A stretch of 6,678 nucleotides of DNA from JAMCQB01 sp947085305 (lineage in GTDB: Bacteria; Nitrospirota; Thermodesulfovibrionia; Thermodesulfovibrionales; UBA9159), in NCBI GenBank assembly GCA_947085305.1, contig CAMTVV010000065.1, forward strand, positions 1-6,678, in the 5' to 3' direction. A model generated the notes under the pieces. That model was not told where the DNA came from and made no database searches. It saw only the letters and a list, made by a program, of their open reading frames with translations. Shown here piece after piece: positions 1-4,829 of the stretch (position 1 is its first letter; every line of letters begins with the position of its first letter). The position numbers and the translations under genes are program-made.

Positions 1-23
1 CCCCTGCATGTATTAAGCAGGGG
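1..23. repeat. Inverted repeat at window edge
   Basis: CCCCTGC (1-7) and GCAGGGG (17-23) form a 7-bp stem with a 9-nt loop, followed by two G tracts (20-24, 26-30). It may be part of a larger dispersed repeat cut by the window edge. Bases 1-489 contain no convincing gene: this hairpin, a composite repeat (52-130), unassigned sequence (131-226), 'gtcattcc' hairpins (227-265), and the left inverted repeat (276-419). Confidence 0.5.
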
Positions 24-51
24 GTGGGGGTGAAAACTTTTTGTAATACTG

Positions 52-130
52 CACACCCTCCCCTTAGTCCCCTCCCGTCAAGGGAGTGGAGATTTTAGGA
101 TACCCTGCGGTCTCTGCCGCAGGGAGGTTC
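52..130 (-). repeat. Dispersed composite repeat, copy 1
   Basis: Its reverse complement aligns with 2170-2243: both read GAAC, a C-rich/GCAG hairpin section, GGTATCCTAAA, then a C-rich/G-rich core (CTCCCTTGA-GGGAGGGGA) ending AAGGGGAGGGTG. The copies differ mainly in the hairpin loop and a few single bases. Non-coding; the family is widespread in some Nitrospirota and deltaproteobacterial genomes as far as I recall. Confidence 0.75.
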
Positions 131-226
131 ATTTTCTTTTCCGTCCATACTATAATGGATTCATGTAGTAGTATAACTTACTAATATGACCATAAGTAAC
201 GGCACATTTACATGCCCGTTTCTGTC

Positions 227-265
227 ATTCCGTGCTTGACACGGAATCCAGTCTTTTAACTGGAT
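227..265. repeat. 'gtcattcc' double-hairpin intergenic repeat
   Basis: Two adjacent perfect stems: ATTCCGTG (227-234) with CACGGAAT (240-247) around CTTGA, and ATCCAGT (246-252) with ACTGGAT (259-265) around CTTTTA. The same type of hairpin recurs at 4153-4222 and as a half copy near 6560. It is a dispersed repeat of the kind common in intergenic DNA of environmental bacteria. TTGACA (236-241) lies inside the stem and has no partner -10. Confidence 0.75.
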
Positions 266-275
266 CCCAGCTTTC

Positions 276-419
276 GCGGGAATCGACATGAGCCCGTGGC
301 TCACAAAGGAGCATGAAAAAAACACCCTCCCTTAATCCCTCCCCTCAAGGGAGGGAAACTTTCTATCCCTCGCCCCTTGGGGGAGAGGGTTGGGAGAGGG
401 GTATTTTCGGGTCAATGGC
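276..419 (-). repeat. Left long inverted repeat flanking the znu operon
   Basis: Read on the - strand, three modules follow each other: A (419-362, starting ACCCGAAAATACCCC), B (361-321, a CCCTCCCTTGAGGGGAGGG hairpin core) and C (320-276, with TGAGCC-N3-GGCTCA and GATTCCCGC). The same three modules in the same order occur on the + strand at 3431-3653. For module C I count 38 identities in 45 positions against 3609-3653. It ends about 60 nt before the znuA Shine-Dalgarno. Confidence 0.75.
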
Positions 420-477
420 GAATTGTGTGGCTTTACTTATGAACTCCTTAGTAAGTCGGGGATTCTTATAAAAATCG

Positions 478-484
478 AAGGAGG
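478..484 (+). promoter_or_regulatory. Ribosome binding site for znuA GTG start
   Basis: AAGGAGG, a full match to the anti-Shine-Dalgarno, ends 5 nt before GTG 490. It decides the start: ATG 538, the only start that avoids the TGA, has no such site within 15 nt. An A/T-rich TTATAAAAAT (466-475) lies just upstream, but no -35 hexamer sits at a proper distance, so I do not call a promoter. Confidence 0.75.
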
Positions 485-489
485 AAGCT

Positions 490-552
490 GTGAGGCCATT
501 GAAGATCGCTTTTATTCTGATTGTCTGAATTGCTCTTATGATCTTATCATGC
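490..552 (+). other. Lipoprotein signal peptide of znuA interrupted by in-frame TGA
   Basis: GTG 490 is in frame with znuA and follows the Shine-Dalgarno AAGGAGG (478-484) by 5 nt. It reads MRPLKIAFILIV, then TGA at 526-528, then IALMILSC. Reading through the TGA gives a textbook lipoprotein signal: basic n-region (R2, K5), a hydrophobic core, and a lipobox ILS-C with Cys at codon 21 (550-552). The stop falls inside the core, where TGG (Trp) or another sense codon would be expected. The explanation could be a nonsense mutation, a sequencing error, readthrough, or reinitiation at ATG 538, 9 nt downstream. General UGA recoding is unlikely because znuC ends with TGA. Confidence 0.75.
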
Positions 553-1431
553 AAAAAGAAAGATGAGAGACAGCCGGAGACAAAAAAGCTTACTGTTGTT
601 ACTACGCTATTCCCGCTTTATGACTTTGCGAAGAATATTGGAGGGGATCATGCCGACGTTTCCCTGCTGCTGCCTCCAGGTGTTGAATCTCACGGTTTTG
701 AGCCGAAGCCCGCGGATATTGTAAAGATAAACAAGTCCGGTGTTTTTATATATATCGGAGAGCATATGGAGCCATGGGCCAGTAAGATTTTAAAGAGCAT
801 AGACAACAAAGGTCTGGTTGTGGTGGATTCAAGCAAAGGCATAACCTTAATTAAAGAATCAGGCGAGGATGGTCATGGACACGATCATAGGCATAAAGAG
901 ATGGACCCCCACATCTGGCTTGATTTCGGCAACGCCCAGAGGATGGTTGACAATATGCTTGAGGGATTTATCAAGGCCGATGCGCCAAATGCCGATGCCT
1001 ACCGTAAAAACGCAGGACAATATAAAGCTATGCTTTCCGCTCTTGACAATAAATTCAGCGAAGGGTTAGCCTCATGCAGCACAAAATATTTTATACACGG
1101 GGGACATTATGCCTTCGGCTATATGGCCAAGAGATACGGTCTTAATTACATTTCGGCATACCACGGCTTTTCTCACGACTCCGAACCTTCCGCAAAACGG
1201 CTTGCGGAACTGGTCAAAAAAATGAAGGAGCATAATATTAAGCATGTCTTTTACGAAGAGCTTGTCTCTCCGCGTGTTGCCGATACCATAGCAAAAGAAA
1301 CCAGCGCTGCCTTGCTTCTGCTTCATGCCGCCCACAACATAACGAAAGGGGAATGGGACAAAGGCGTAACATTTATGGGACTCATGGAACAGACGCTTAT
1401 AAACCTGAAAACAGGACTGCAATGCAAATAG
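538..1431 (+). CDS. znuA: Metal (zinc) ABC transporter substrate-binding lipoprotein, ZnuA-like
   Basis: Cluster A-I solute-binding protein that would capture Zn2+ (or Mn2+) outside the cytoplasmic membrane and deliver it to ZnuB. The uninterrupted frame codes for 297 residues from ATG 538, close to family length. Family landmarks, numbered from that ATG: a TTLFPLYDFAKNIGGD start of the N-lobe (22-37), PPGVESHGFEP with likely ligand His52, a His-rich loop DGHGHDHRHK (111-120, four His) typical of zinc-type members, DPHIWLD with His125, HGGHYAFGY with His190, and SEPSAKRLAELV (215-226). The usual acidic fourth ligand near the C-terminus is not seen; the position reads LLLLHAAHN (259-267). ATG 538 has no Shine-Dalgarno and gives only M-I-L-S before the lipobox Cys5. 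The real start is probably GTG 490, in the same frame, but a TGA at 526-528 interrupts it (separate entry). Metal identity is inferred; MntC/TroA-type manganese binding is the alternative. Confidence 0.9.
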   Translation: MILSCKKKDERQPETKKLTVVTTLFPLYDFAKNIGGDHADVSLLLPPGVESHGFEPKPADIVKINKSGVFIYIGEHMEPWASKILKSIDNKGLVVVDSSKGITLIKESGEDGHGHDHRHKEMDPHIWLDFGNAQRMVDNMLEGFIKADAPNADAYRKNAGQYKAMLSALDNKFSEGLASCSTKYFIHGGHYAFGYMAKRYGLNYISAYHGFSHDSEPSAKRLAELVKKMKEHNIKHVFYEELVSPRVADTIAKETSAALLLLHAAHNITKGEWDKGVTFMGLMEQTLINLKTGLQCK

Positions 1432-2171
1432 TCTCTGTTGAAAATCTCTCCGTAAAATATAATTCAACCGATGTTTTCAGCGGCGTTACGCTTACAATTA
1501 ATGCAGGCGATTATGTGGCGCTGGCAGGACCCAACGGCTCCGGCAAAAGCACCCTTATCAAGACAATGCTCAGTCTTATAGAGCCTGCCGCCGGAAGCGT
1601 CAAAATCTTCGGAGTTTCCCCCTCTGTCTTTACAGATTGGCAAAGGGTCGGCTATATTCCTCAGAGGCTTATATCTTTCAACCCGTATTTCCCCGCGACC
1701 GTAAAAGAGGTTGTTTCGATGGGGCTTTTATCAGGGAAAAAGTTTCCTAAAAGGCTCTTATCCAAAGATAATGAAGCAATTGACAGGGCATTATCTTTAA
1801 TGGACATTGCGGCATTGGGAGATAAAAAAATTGGAGAGCTTTCAGGGGGCCAGCAGCAGAGGGTAATAATCGCCCGTGCGTTTATCAATGAGCCGGAGCT
1901 TCTTATACTTGACGAGCCTACAACCGCAGTTGACCCTGAGACGAGAGAAGAGTTTTTTGCCGTTATAAATGCGCTCAATAAAAACAAAAACACGACAGTG
2001 ATACTTATTACTCACGACACCGGAAGCGCAGGCAGGTATGCGTCAAAGCTTTTGTATTTTGACAGAAGGGTTGTATTTTACGGCACTTTTAAAGATTTCT
2101 GCGAATCAGAGAATATGGCCGAATATTTCGGCCTGGGCTCGCAGCATCTGATTTGCCACAGGCATGATTGA
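1422..2171 (+). CDS. znuC: Metal ABC transporter ATP-binding protein, ZnuC-like
   Basis: ATPase of the zinc/manganese-type ABC importer; it hydrolyses ATP on the cytoplasmic face of ZnuB. The 249 residues are normal family length. All nucleotide-binding motifs are present: Walker A GPNGSGKST (36-44), Q-loop Gln81 in VGYIPQR, signature LSGGQQQR (140-147), Walker B LLILDEP (160-166), D-loop AVD (169-171) and switch His198 in ITHD. I chose ATG 1422 rather than the open frame upstream because it gives the standard N-terminus MQIVSVENLSVKY, has ACAGGA (1411-1416) at good spacing, and overlaps the znuA stop by 10 nt, which implies translational coupling. The protein ends CHRHD, a short His-containing tail. 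The stop codon TGA 2169-2171 coincides with the first bases of a dispersed repeat, so the original C-terminus may have been altered slightly. Confidence 0.93.
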   Translation: MQIVSVENLSVKYNSTDVFSGVTLTINAGDYVALAGPNGSGKSTLIKTMLSLIEPAAGSVKIFGVSPSVFTDWQRVGYIPQRLISFNPYFPATVKEVVSMGLLSGKKFPKRLLSKDNEAIDRALSLMDIAALGDKKIGELSGGQQQRVIIARAFINEPELLILDEPTTAVDPETREEFFAVINALNKNKNTTVILITHDTGSAGRYASKLLYFDRRVVFYGTFKDFCESENMAEYFGLGSQHLICHRHD

Positions 2172-2243
2172 ACTACCCCGCAGCAAGCTGCGAGGTATCC
2201 TAAATCTCCCCTCCCTTGAGGGGAGGGGAATAAGGGGAGGGTG
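2170..2243 (+). repeat. Dispersed composite repeat, copy 2, inside the znu operon
   Basis: Inverted relative to 52-130. It contains the hairpin CGCAGC-AA-GCTGCG near its start, then CCCCTCCC (2208-2215) pairing with GGGAGGGG (2221-2228). Its first bases GAACTACCCCG overlap the znuC stop codon TGA (2169-2171). The G-rich arm has four G tracts (2220-2223, 2225-2228, 2234-2237, 2239-2241) that fit a G-quadruplex motif on the transcribed strand. Confidence 0.75.
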
Positions 2244-2255
2244 AAAAATCATTCC

Positions 2256-2294
2256 AACACCCTCTCCCTCACCCTCCCCCCTCAAGGGGGAGGG
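2256..2294 (+). repeat. Second C/G-rich hairpin repeat between znuC and znuB
   Basis: A C-rich run with CCCTCCCCC (2272-2280) pairing perfectly with GGGGGAGGG (2286-2294) around the loop CTCAA: a very stable 9-bp stem. It belongs to the same family as module A of the flanking repeats. No T-run follows, so it is not a standard intrinsic terminator. Confidence 0.7.
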
Positions 2295-2358
2295 AATATT
2301 CGGCAACCCCGATGCAGAGCATGGAGTATTGAAGGGACTGTCCCTGATAGAAAATGGC

Positions 2359-3174
2359 ATGGAATTCATTGAATTTCTGAATTACGGTTTTGTGCAGAGG
2401 GCTGTTATAGCAGGCTCGTTTATTGCCGTTCTTTGCTCAATCTTAGGCATGTTCCTCGTGCTGAGGAGGCTTTCTCTTATCGGCGACGGCCTTGCTCACG
2501 TAACCTTCGGCGGAGTTGCGTTGGGGCTTCTTTTTAAGGTTTCTCCCCTTTACGCCTCGATACCTGTTGTGTTGTTAGGCGGATACGGTATTTTGAAGCT
2601 TATGGAGCGGGCGCGTCTTTACGGCGACGCGGCCATAGGCATAGTATCCGCCGCTGGAATAGCATTGGGCGTGCTTATAGCGAGCATTGCCGGAGGCTTT
2701 AATGTTGACCTTTTCAGCTATCTGTTCGGGAATATACTTGCCGTCAGCGCCGGAGAGGTGGCGCTTTCCGCGGTCATGTCCCTGACGGTGCTGACCGTAA
2801 TCGGATTGTTTTACCATGAACTTATTTCCGTAACATTTGACGAAGACCTTGCAAAGGTCTCAGGCATTAAAACAAAGACCGTCAACACAGTCCTTGTAAT
2901 GCTTACCGCCGTTACAGTAGTGCTTGCGATGAGGCTGGTCGGCGTTATGCTCGTTTCCGCGCTTTTAATACTACCGGCTGTATCGGCTTTTCAGGCGGCA
3001 AGGAGCTTTAAAAGCGCGATATTGCTGTCATCCGCTTTCGGGGTATTGTCCGTGCTTGCGGGAATAGTTATCTCCTTCTCGTGGAACCTGCCCGCAGGGG
3101 CGACAATAGTCCTGCTGAATATAGGGATATTTTGCGCGATGTTTCTTTTCAACAGGATTAGAGCCGCCGGATAA
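2359..3174 (+). CDS. znuB: Metal ABC transporter permease, ZnuB-like
   Basis: Integral membrane permease of the ABC-3 family; a dimer forms the metal channel powered by ZnuC. The 271 residues are full family length and strongly hydrophobic, fitting about eight membrane helices. Diagnostic motifs are RRLSLIGDGLAHVTFGGVAL (36-55), GDAAIGIVSAAGIALGVLI (89-107) and DLFSYLFGNILAVS (117-130); the C-terminal part has LVGVMLVSALLILPA. I chose ATG 2359 because it gives the standard MEFIEFLNYGFVQRAVIAG start. An in-frame TTG at 2329 would add 10 residues and has GGAG only 2 nt away; no good Shine-Dalgarno precedes ATG 2359 either. The gene belongs with znuAC but is separated from znuC by about 190 nt of hairpin-forming repeats, so its expression may be attenuated relative to znuC. 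A remnant of a second permease follows directly. Confidence 0.92.
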   Translation: MEFIEFLNYGFVQRAVIAGSFIAVLCSILGMFLVLRRLSLIGDGLAHVTFGGVALGLLFKVSPLYASIPVVLLGGYGILKLMERARLYGDAAIGIVSAAGIALGVLIASIAGGFNVDLFSYLFGNILAVSAGEVALSAVMSLTVLTVIGLFYHELISVTFDEDLAKVSGIKTKTVNTVLVMLTAVTVVLAMRLVGVMLVSALLILPAVSAFQAARSFKSAILLSSAFGVLSVLAGIVISFSWNLPAGATIVLLNIGIFCAMFLFNRIRAAG

Positions 3175-3428
3175 AAAAATACGGCCTTACCTACAAAATA
3201 GTCGGGATCATACTTATTTCAGCCCTTTTTGTGATCCCGGGGGCTACTGCAAAACTTCTCACGCAGCGATTCCACAGTATGATTGTCATATCATCCGTCA
3301 TCGCGGTTGCCGCCACCGCGTCGGGCCTGTTGTTGTCCTATATTTATGATCTCACCCCGGGGGGAACCATCGTGCTCATCCTGGCGGGATGTTTTGCGGT
3401 TGCATTTTTTTTCCGCAGGGTTCGATAA
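3162..3428 (+). pseudogene. C-terminal remnant of a second ABC-3 metal permease
   Basis: This open frame begins after a stop at 3159-3161, overlaps the last codons of znuB in another frame, and encodes the last three helices of an ABC-3 permease: IVGIILISALFVIPGATAKL, a helix IVISSVIAVAATASGLLLSY, then DLTPGGTIVLILAGCFAVAF and a basic end FFRRVR. Homology seems to begin near 3180. It aligns without gaps to ZnuB residues 192-268; I count about 28 identities in 77, so it is a diverged paralogue rather than a recent copy. The first ~190 residues of a normal permease, including the motif that contacts the ATPase, are absent. No start codon with a Shine-Dalgarno is seen; GTG 3231 lies inside the conserved segment. 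Most likely a degraded tandem znuB-type gene left by an internal deletion. Confidence 0.72.
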
Positions 3429-3430
3429 TC

Positions 3431-3653
3431 TTGTCCCGAAAATACCCCCTCACCTCACCCTTTCCCGCCAGGGGAGAGGGGACAGGAGGGGATGCCTCTC
3501 CCACGGGGGAGAGATAACGCCCCCCATCCCCCTCTTAATTTAAGAGGGGGCAAGGGGGAGTTAAGTTTCCCCTCCCTTGACGGGAGGGGATGGAGGGGAG
3601 GGTGATGTATTTTCATTCTCCCTTGTGAGCCAAAGGCTCATGAAGATTCCCGC
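3431..3653 (+). repeat. Right long inverted repeat flanking the znu operon
   Basis: Module A (3431-3482, TCCCGAAAATACCCC...), an 80-nt insert (3483-3562), module B (3563-3608) and module C (3609-3653), matching 419-276 in inverted orientation. The insert adds two more hairpins: CTCTCCC/GGGAGAG (3496-3502/3507-3513) and an 11-bp stem CCCCCTCTTAA/TTAAGAGGGGG (3528-3538/3540-3550). It starts 2 nt after the stop of the permease remnant. None of the hairpins is followed by a T-run, though together they may still block transcription leaving the operon. Confidence 0.75.
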
Positions 3654-3687
3654 ATTCTGTAGTTGGAGAAGATTCCGGGGATTCAGG

Positions 3688-3693
3688 TATAAT
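3688..3693 (+). promoter_or_regulatory. -10 box of a putative leaderless promoter
   Basis: Perfect TATAAT whose last base is 5 nt before ATG 3699, so a normal transcription start would fall on or next to the A of the ATG. The best -35 candidate is TTGGAG (3663-3668), with a long 19-nt spacer, so the -35 is weak. No Shine-Dalgarno lies between the box and the start codon. Confidence 0.5.
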
Positions 3694-3698
3694 ACATC

Positions 3699-4106
3699 AT
3701 GGCTGAAAAGATACGCCCTAGCCTGAACTTTACCCTTCTCTGCGATGATGTAAGGCAGGAAGCCGGAGGGAAAATAAGCCTGATGGGCATCTTTGAGAAT
3801 GTCTACGCCACCCGGTTCCCCGCTGTGCACCCGAGGCTCGCGACAGTAAATGAATGGTCCGAGGGAAGGGGGGATTTCGATGCGGCGCTCAGGATACTTT
3901 CCCCTGACAGAAAGACCATCCTGAGAGAGACCGTGTCGAGACTGAAACTTGGTGATGCGCGGTACAAGCACAGGGATATTTCCATTCATCTCAATATAGA
4001 ATTTAAGGAGCCGGGCGTATACTGGCTCGAGAATTACCTTGACGGTGTTCTGGTGAACTCTGTCCCTTTAAATGTAATCCTGGTGAAAGAGAAATCCTTT
4101 CATTAA
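3699..4106 (+). CDS. Uncharacterised protein resembling DUF6941
   Basis: A 135-residue soluble protein without signal peptide or membrane segment. The N-terminal part, LNFTLLCDDVRQEAGGKISLMGIFENVYATRFPAVHP in outline, matches what I remember of DUF6941: 'LCD-V', a 'GK-SL-GIF' turn, then 'RFPAVHP'. Alternating hydrophobic residues through the rest (for example FDAALRILSPD and GVYWLENYLDGVLVNSVPL) suggest a beta-sandwich. The function of the family is unknown to me. Start ATG 3699 fits the family N-terminus; no Shine-Dalgarno precedes it, but a perfect TATAAT ends 5 nt upstream, so the mRNA may be leaderless. It is separated from the znu operon by repeat DNA and seems to be its own transcription unit. 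Confident as a gene; moderate confidence in the family. Confidence 0.78.
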   Translation: MAEKIRPSLNFTLLCDDVRQEAGGKISLMGIFENVYATRFPAVHPRLATVNEWSEGRGDFDAALRILSPDRKTILRETVSRLKLGDARYKHRDISIHLNIEFKEPGVYWLENYLDGVLVNSVPLNVILVKEKSFH

Positions 4107-4152
4107 GGTATCTCTTCAGTTATGGAGTGAAAAATGCATGGCCATAAGAAGG

Positions 4153-4222
4153 ATTCCCGACGCGCTCCGCTTGCGGGAATGACATTCCTGCGGGTATTGT
4201 GTCATTCCGGCTTGTCCGGAAT
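4153..4222. repeat. 'gtcattcc' double-hairpin intergenic repeat
   Basis: ATTCCCG (4153-4159) pairs with CGGGAAT (4174-4180), and ATTCCGG (4204-4210) pairs perfectly with CCGGAAT (4216-4222) around CTTGT. It fills most of the 169-nt gap between the DUF6941-like gene and the HsdR_N-like gene. Same class as 227-265. Confidence 0.7.
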
Positions 4223-4275
4223 CTTTCTTCGTTTCTACCTTTCACTGGAAGGATACTCATTGAGGCTGCTTTAAC

Positions 4276-4818
4276 ATGTCTGAAACGTTTGGCCATCGGA
4301 AACTCGTTGAAGAAAAAATCAGGAACGTTGAGGCTGAAGCCCTTGCGAGCCTTGCCCATATCAGACGGGCGGTGAAGGACTTCCTGATTCACGAAAAGGG
4401 CTATGGCGACGATGACCTCGAGGTTGATGCACAATTCAGGATCGTTGTAGACAACAGGGAGACCCCGGTATCCATTGACTATATTCTCAGGCTCCGGGGC
4501 AGGAGATTCATGGTGATAAAATGCTCTCCGGGGGCGGTGGAATCCAGGGAGAGGCATGTTATCTCCTTTGCGCGGGTGGTGGATGCATACCAGATCCCCT
4601 TTGCCGTGGTAACGGACGGCGTCCATGCAAGGATACTTGATGCCGTGGCAGGGAAGGTTGTTGCAGAGGGCCTGGATTCCCTGCCGGAGAGGCGGCAGGC
4701 CGTCGAAACGGTGGAAACGGTGGAATTCAGACCGTATCCAGCGGAAAGGATGGAGAGGGAAAAGAGAATCCTCCTCGCCTTCGATACGATTCGATGCACG
4801 GAAGAATCCTGCGAATAG
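4276..4818 (+). CDS. Stand-alone HsdR N-terminal-domain-like (HSDR_N_2) protein
   Basis: A 180-residue protein resembling the N-terminal nuclease-fold domain of type I restriction enzyme R subunits, here without helicase domain, hsdM or hsdS. It has a helical start (LAHIRRAVKDFLIHEKGYG, 26-44), a strand pair ending VSIDYILRLRGRRFMVIKC (65-83), SRERHVISFARVVDAY (90-105) and the family-like IPFAVVTDGVHARILD (107-122). Asp68 fits the nuclease Asp, but the following ExK is not seen: the strand reads VIKCSPG where restriction enzymes have a Glu-x-Lys, so catalysis is doubtful. The end RCTEESCE has two Cys (174, 179) that could bind metal. A small tandem repeat VETVETVE occurs at 143-150. ATG 4276 has TGAGG 10 nt upstream, a weak and distant site. 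I recall similar short proteins in Desulfuromonadales-type and Nitrospirota genomes with unknown role. It converges on the reductase gene. Confidence 0.7.
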   Translation: MSETFGHRKLVEEKIRNVEAEALASLAHIRRAVKDFLIHEKGYGDDDLEVDAQFRIVVDNRETPVSIDYILRLRGRRFMVIKCSPGAVESRERHVISFARVVDAYQIPFAVVTDGVHARILDAVAGKVVAEGLDSLPERRQAVETVETVEFRPYPAERMEREKRILLAFDTIRCTEESCE

Positions 4819-4829
4819 ACGTTACTCTT

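Noticed and set aside
236..264. TTGACA at 236-241 as a -35 box
   Set aside because: It is part of a repeat hairpin stem and no -10-like hexamer lies 16-19 nt downstream.
1..419. CRISPR array, because of several repeated C/G-rich units
   Set aside because: Units are unequal, in different orientations, not regularly spaced, and no cas gene is present.
435..456. Weak dyad ACTTA/TAAGT upstream of znuA as a Zur operator
   Set aside because: Arms are only 5 bp and do not resemble the known Zur consensus (TGTTATAnnnTATAACA-like).
363..554. Minus-strand 63-codon frame opposite the znuA start
   Set aside because: It reads into repeat DNA (tail IPLSQPSPPRGEG is a translation of the C/G-rich repeat) and opposes a well-supported gene start.
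2106..2369. Minus-strand frame of 87 codons across the znuC-znuB gap
   Set aside because: Composition is that of translated hairpin repeats (SPLRGEGEGEG) and it overlaps real coding ends on the other strand.
3283..3543. Plus-strand 86-codon frame after znuB
   Set aside because: A different frame over the permease remnant and repeat; the translation shows no family resemblance, while the frame at 3162-3428 does.
3528..3550. 11-bp hairpin as an intrinsic terminator of the znu operon
   Set aside because: No T-run follows the stem; it is better explained as part of the dispersed repeat.
4702..4728. 9-nt tandem repeat coding for VETVETVE as a phase-variable tract
   Set aside because: Only three imperfect units of 9 nt; changes would keep the frame, so no on/off switching is expected.
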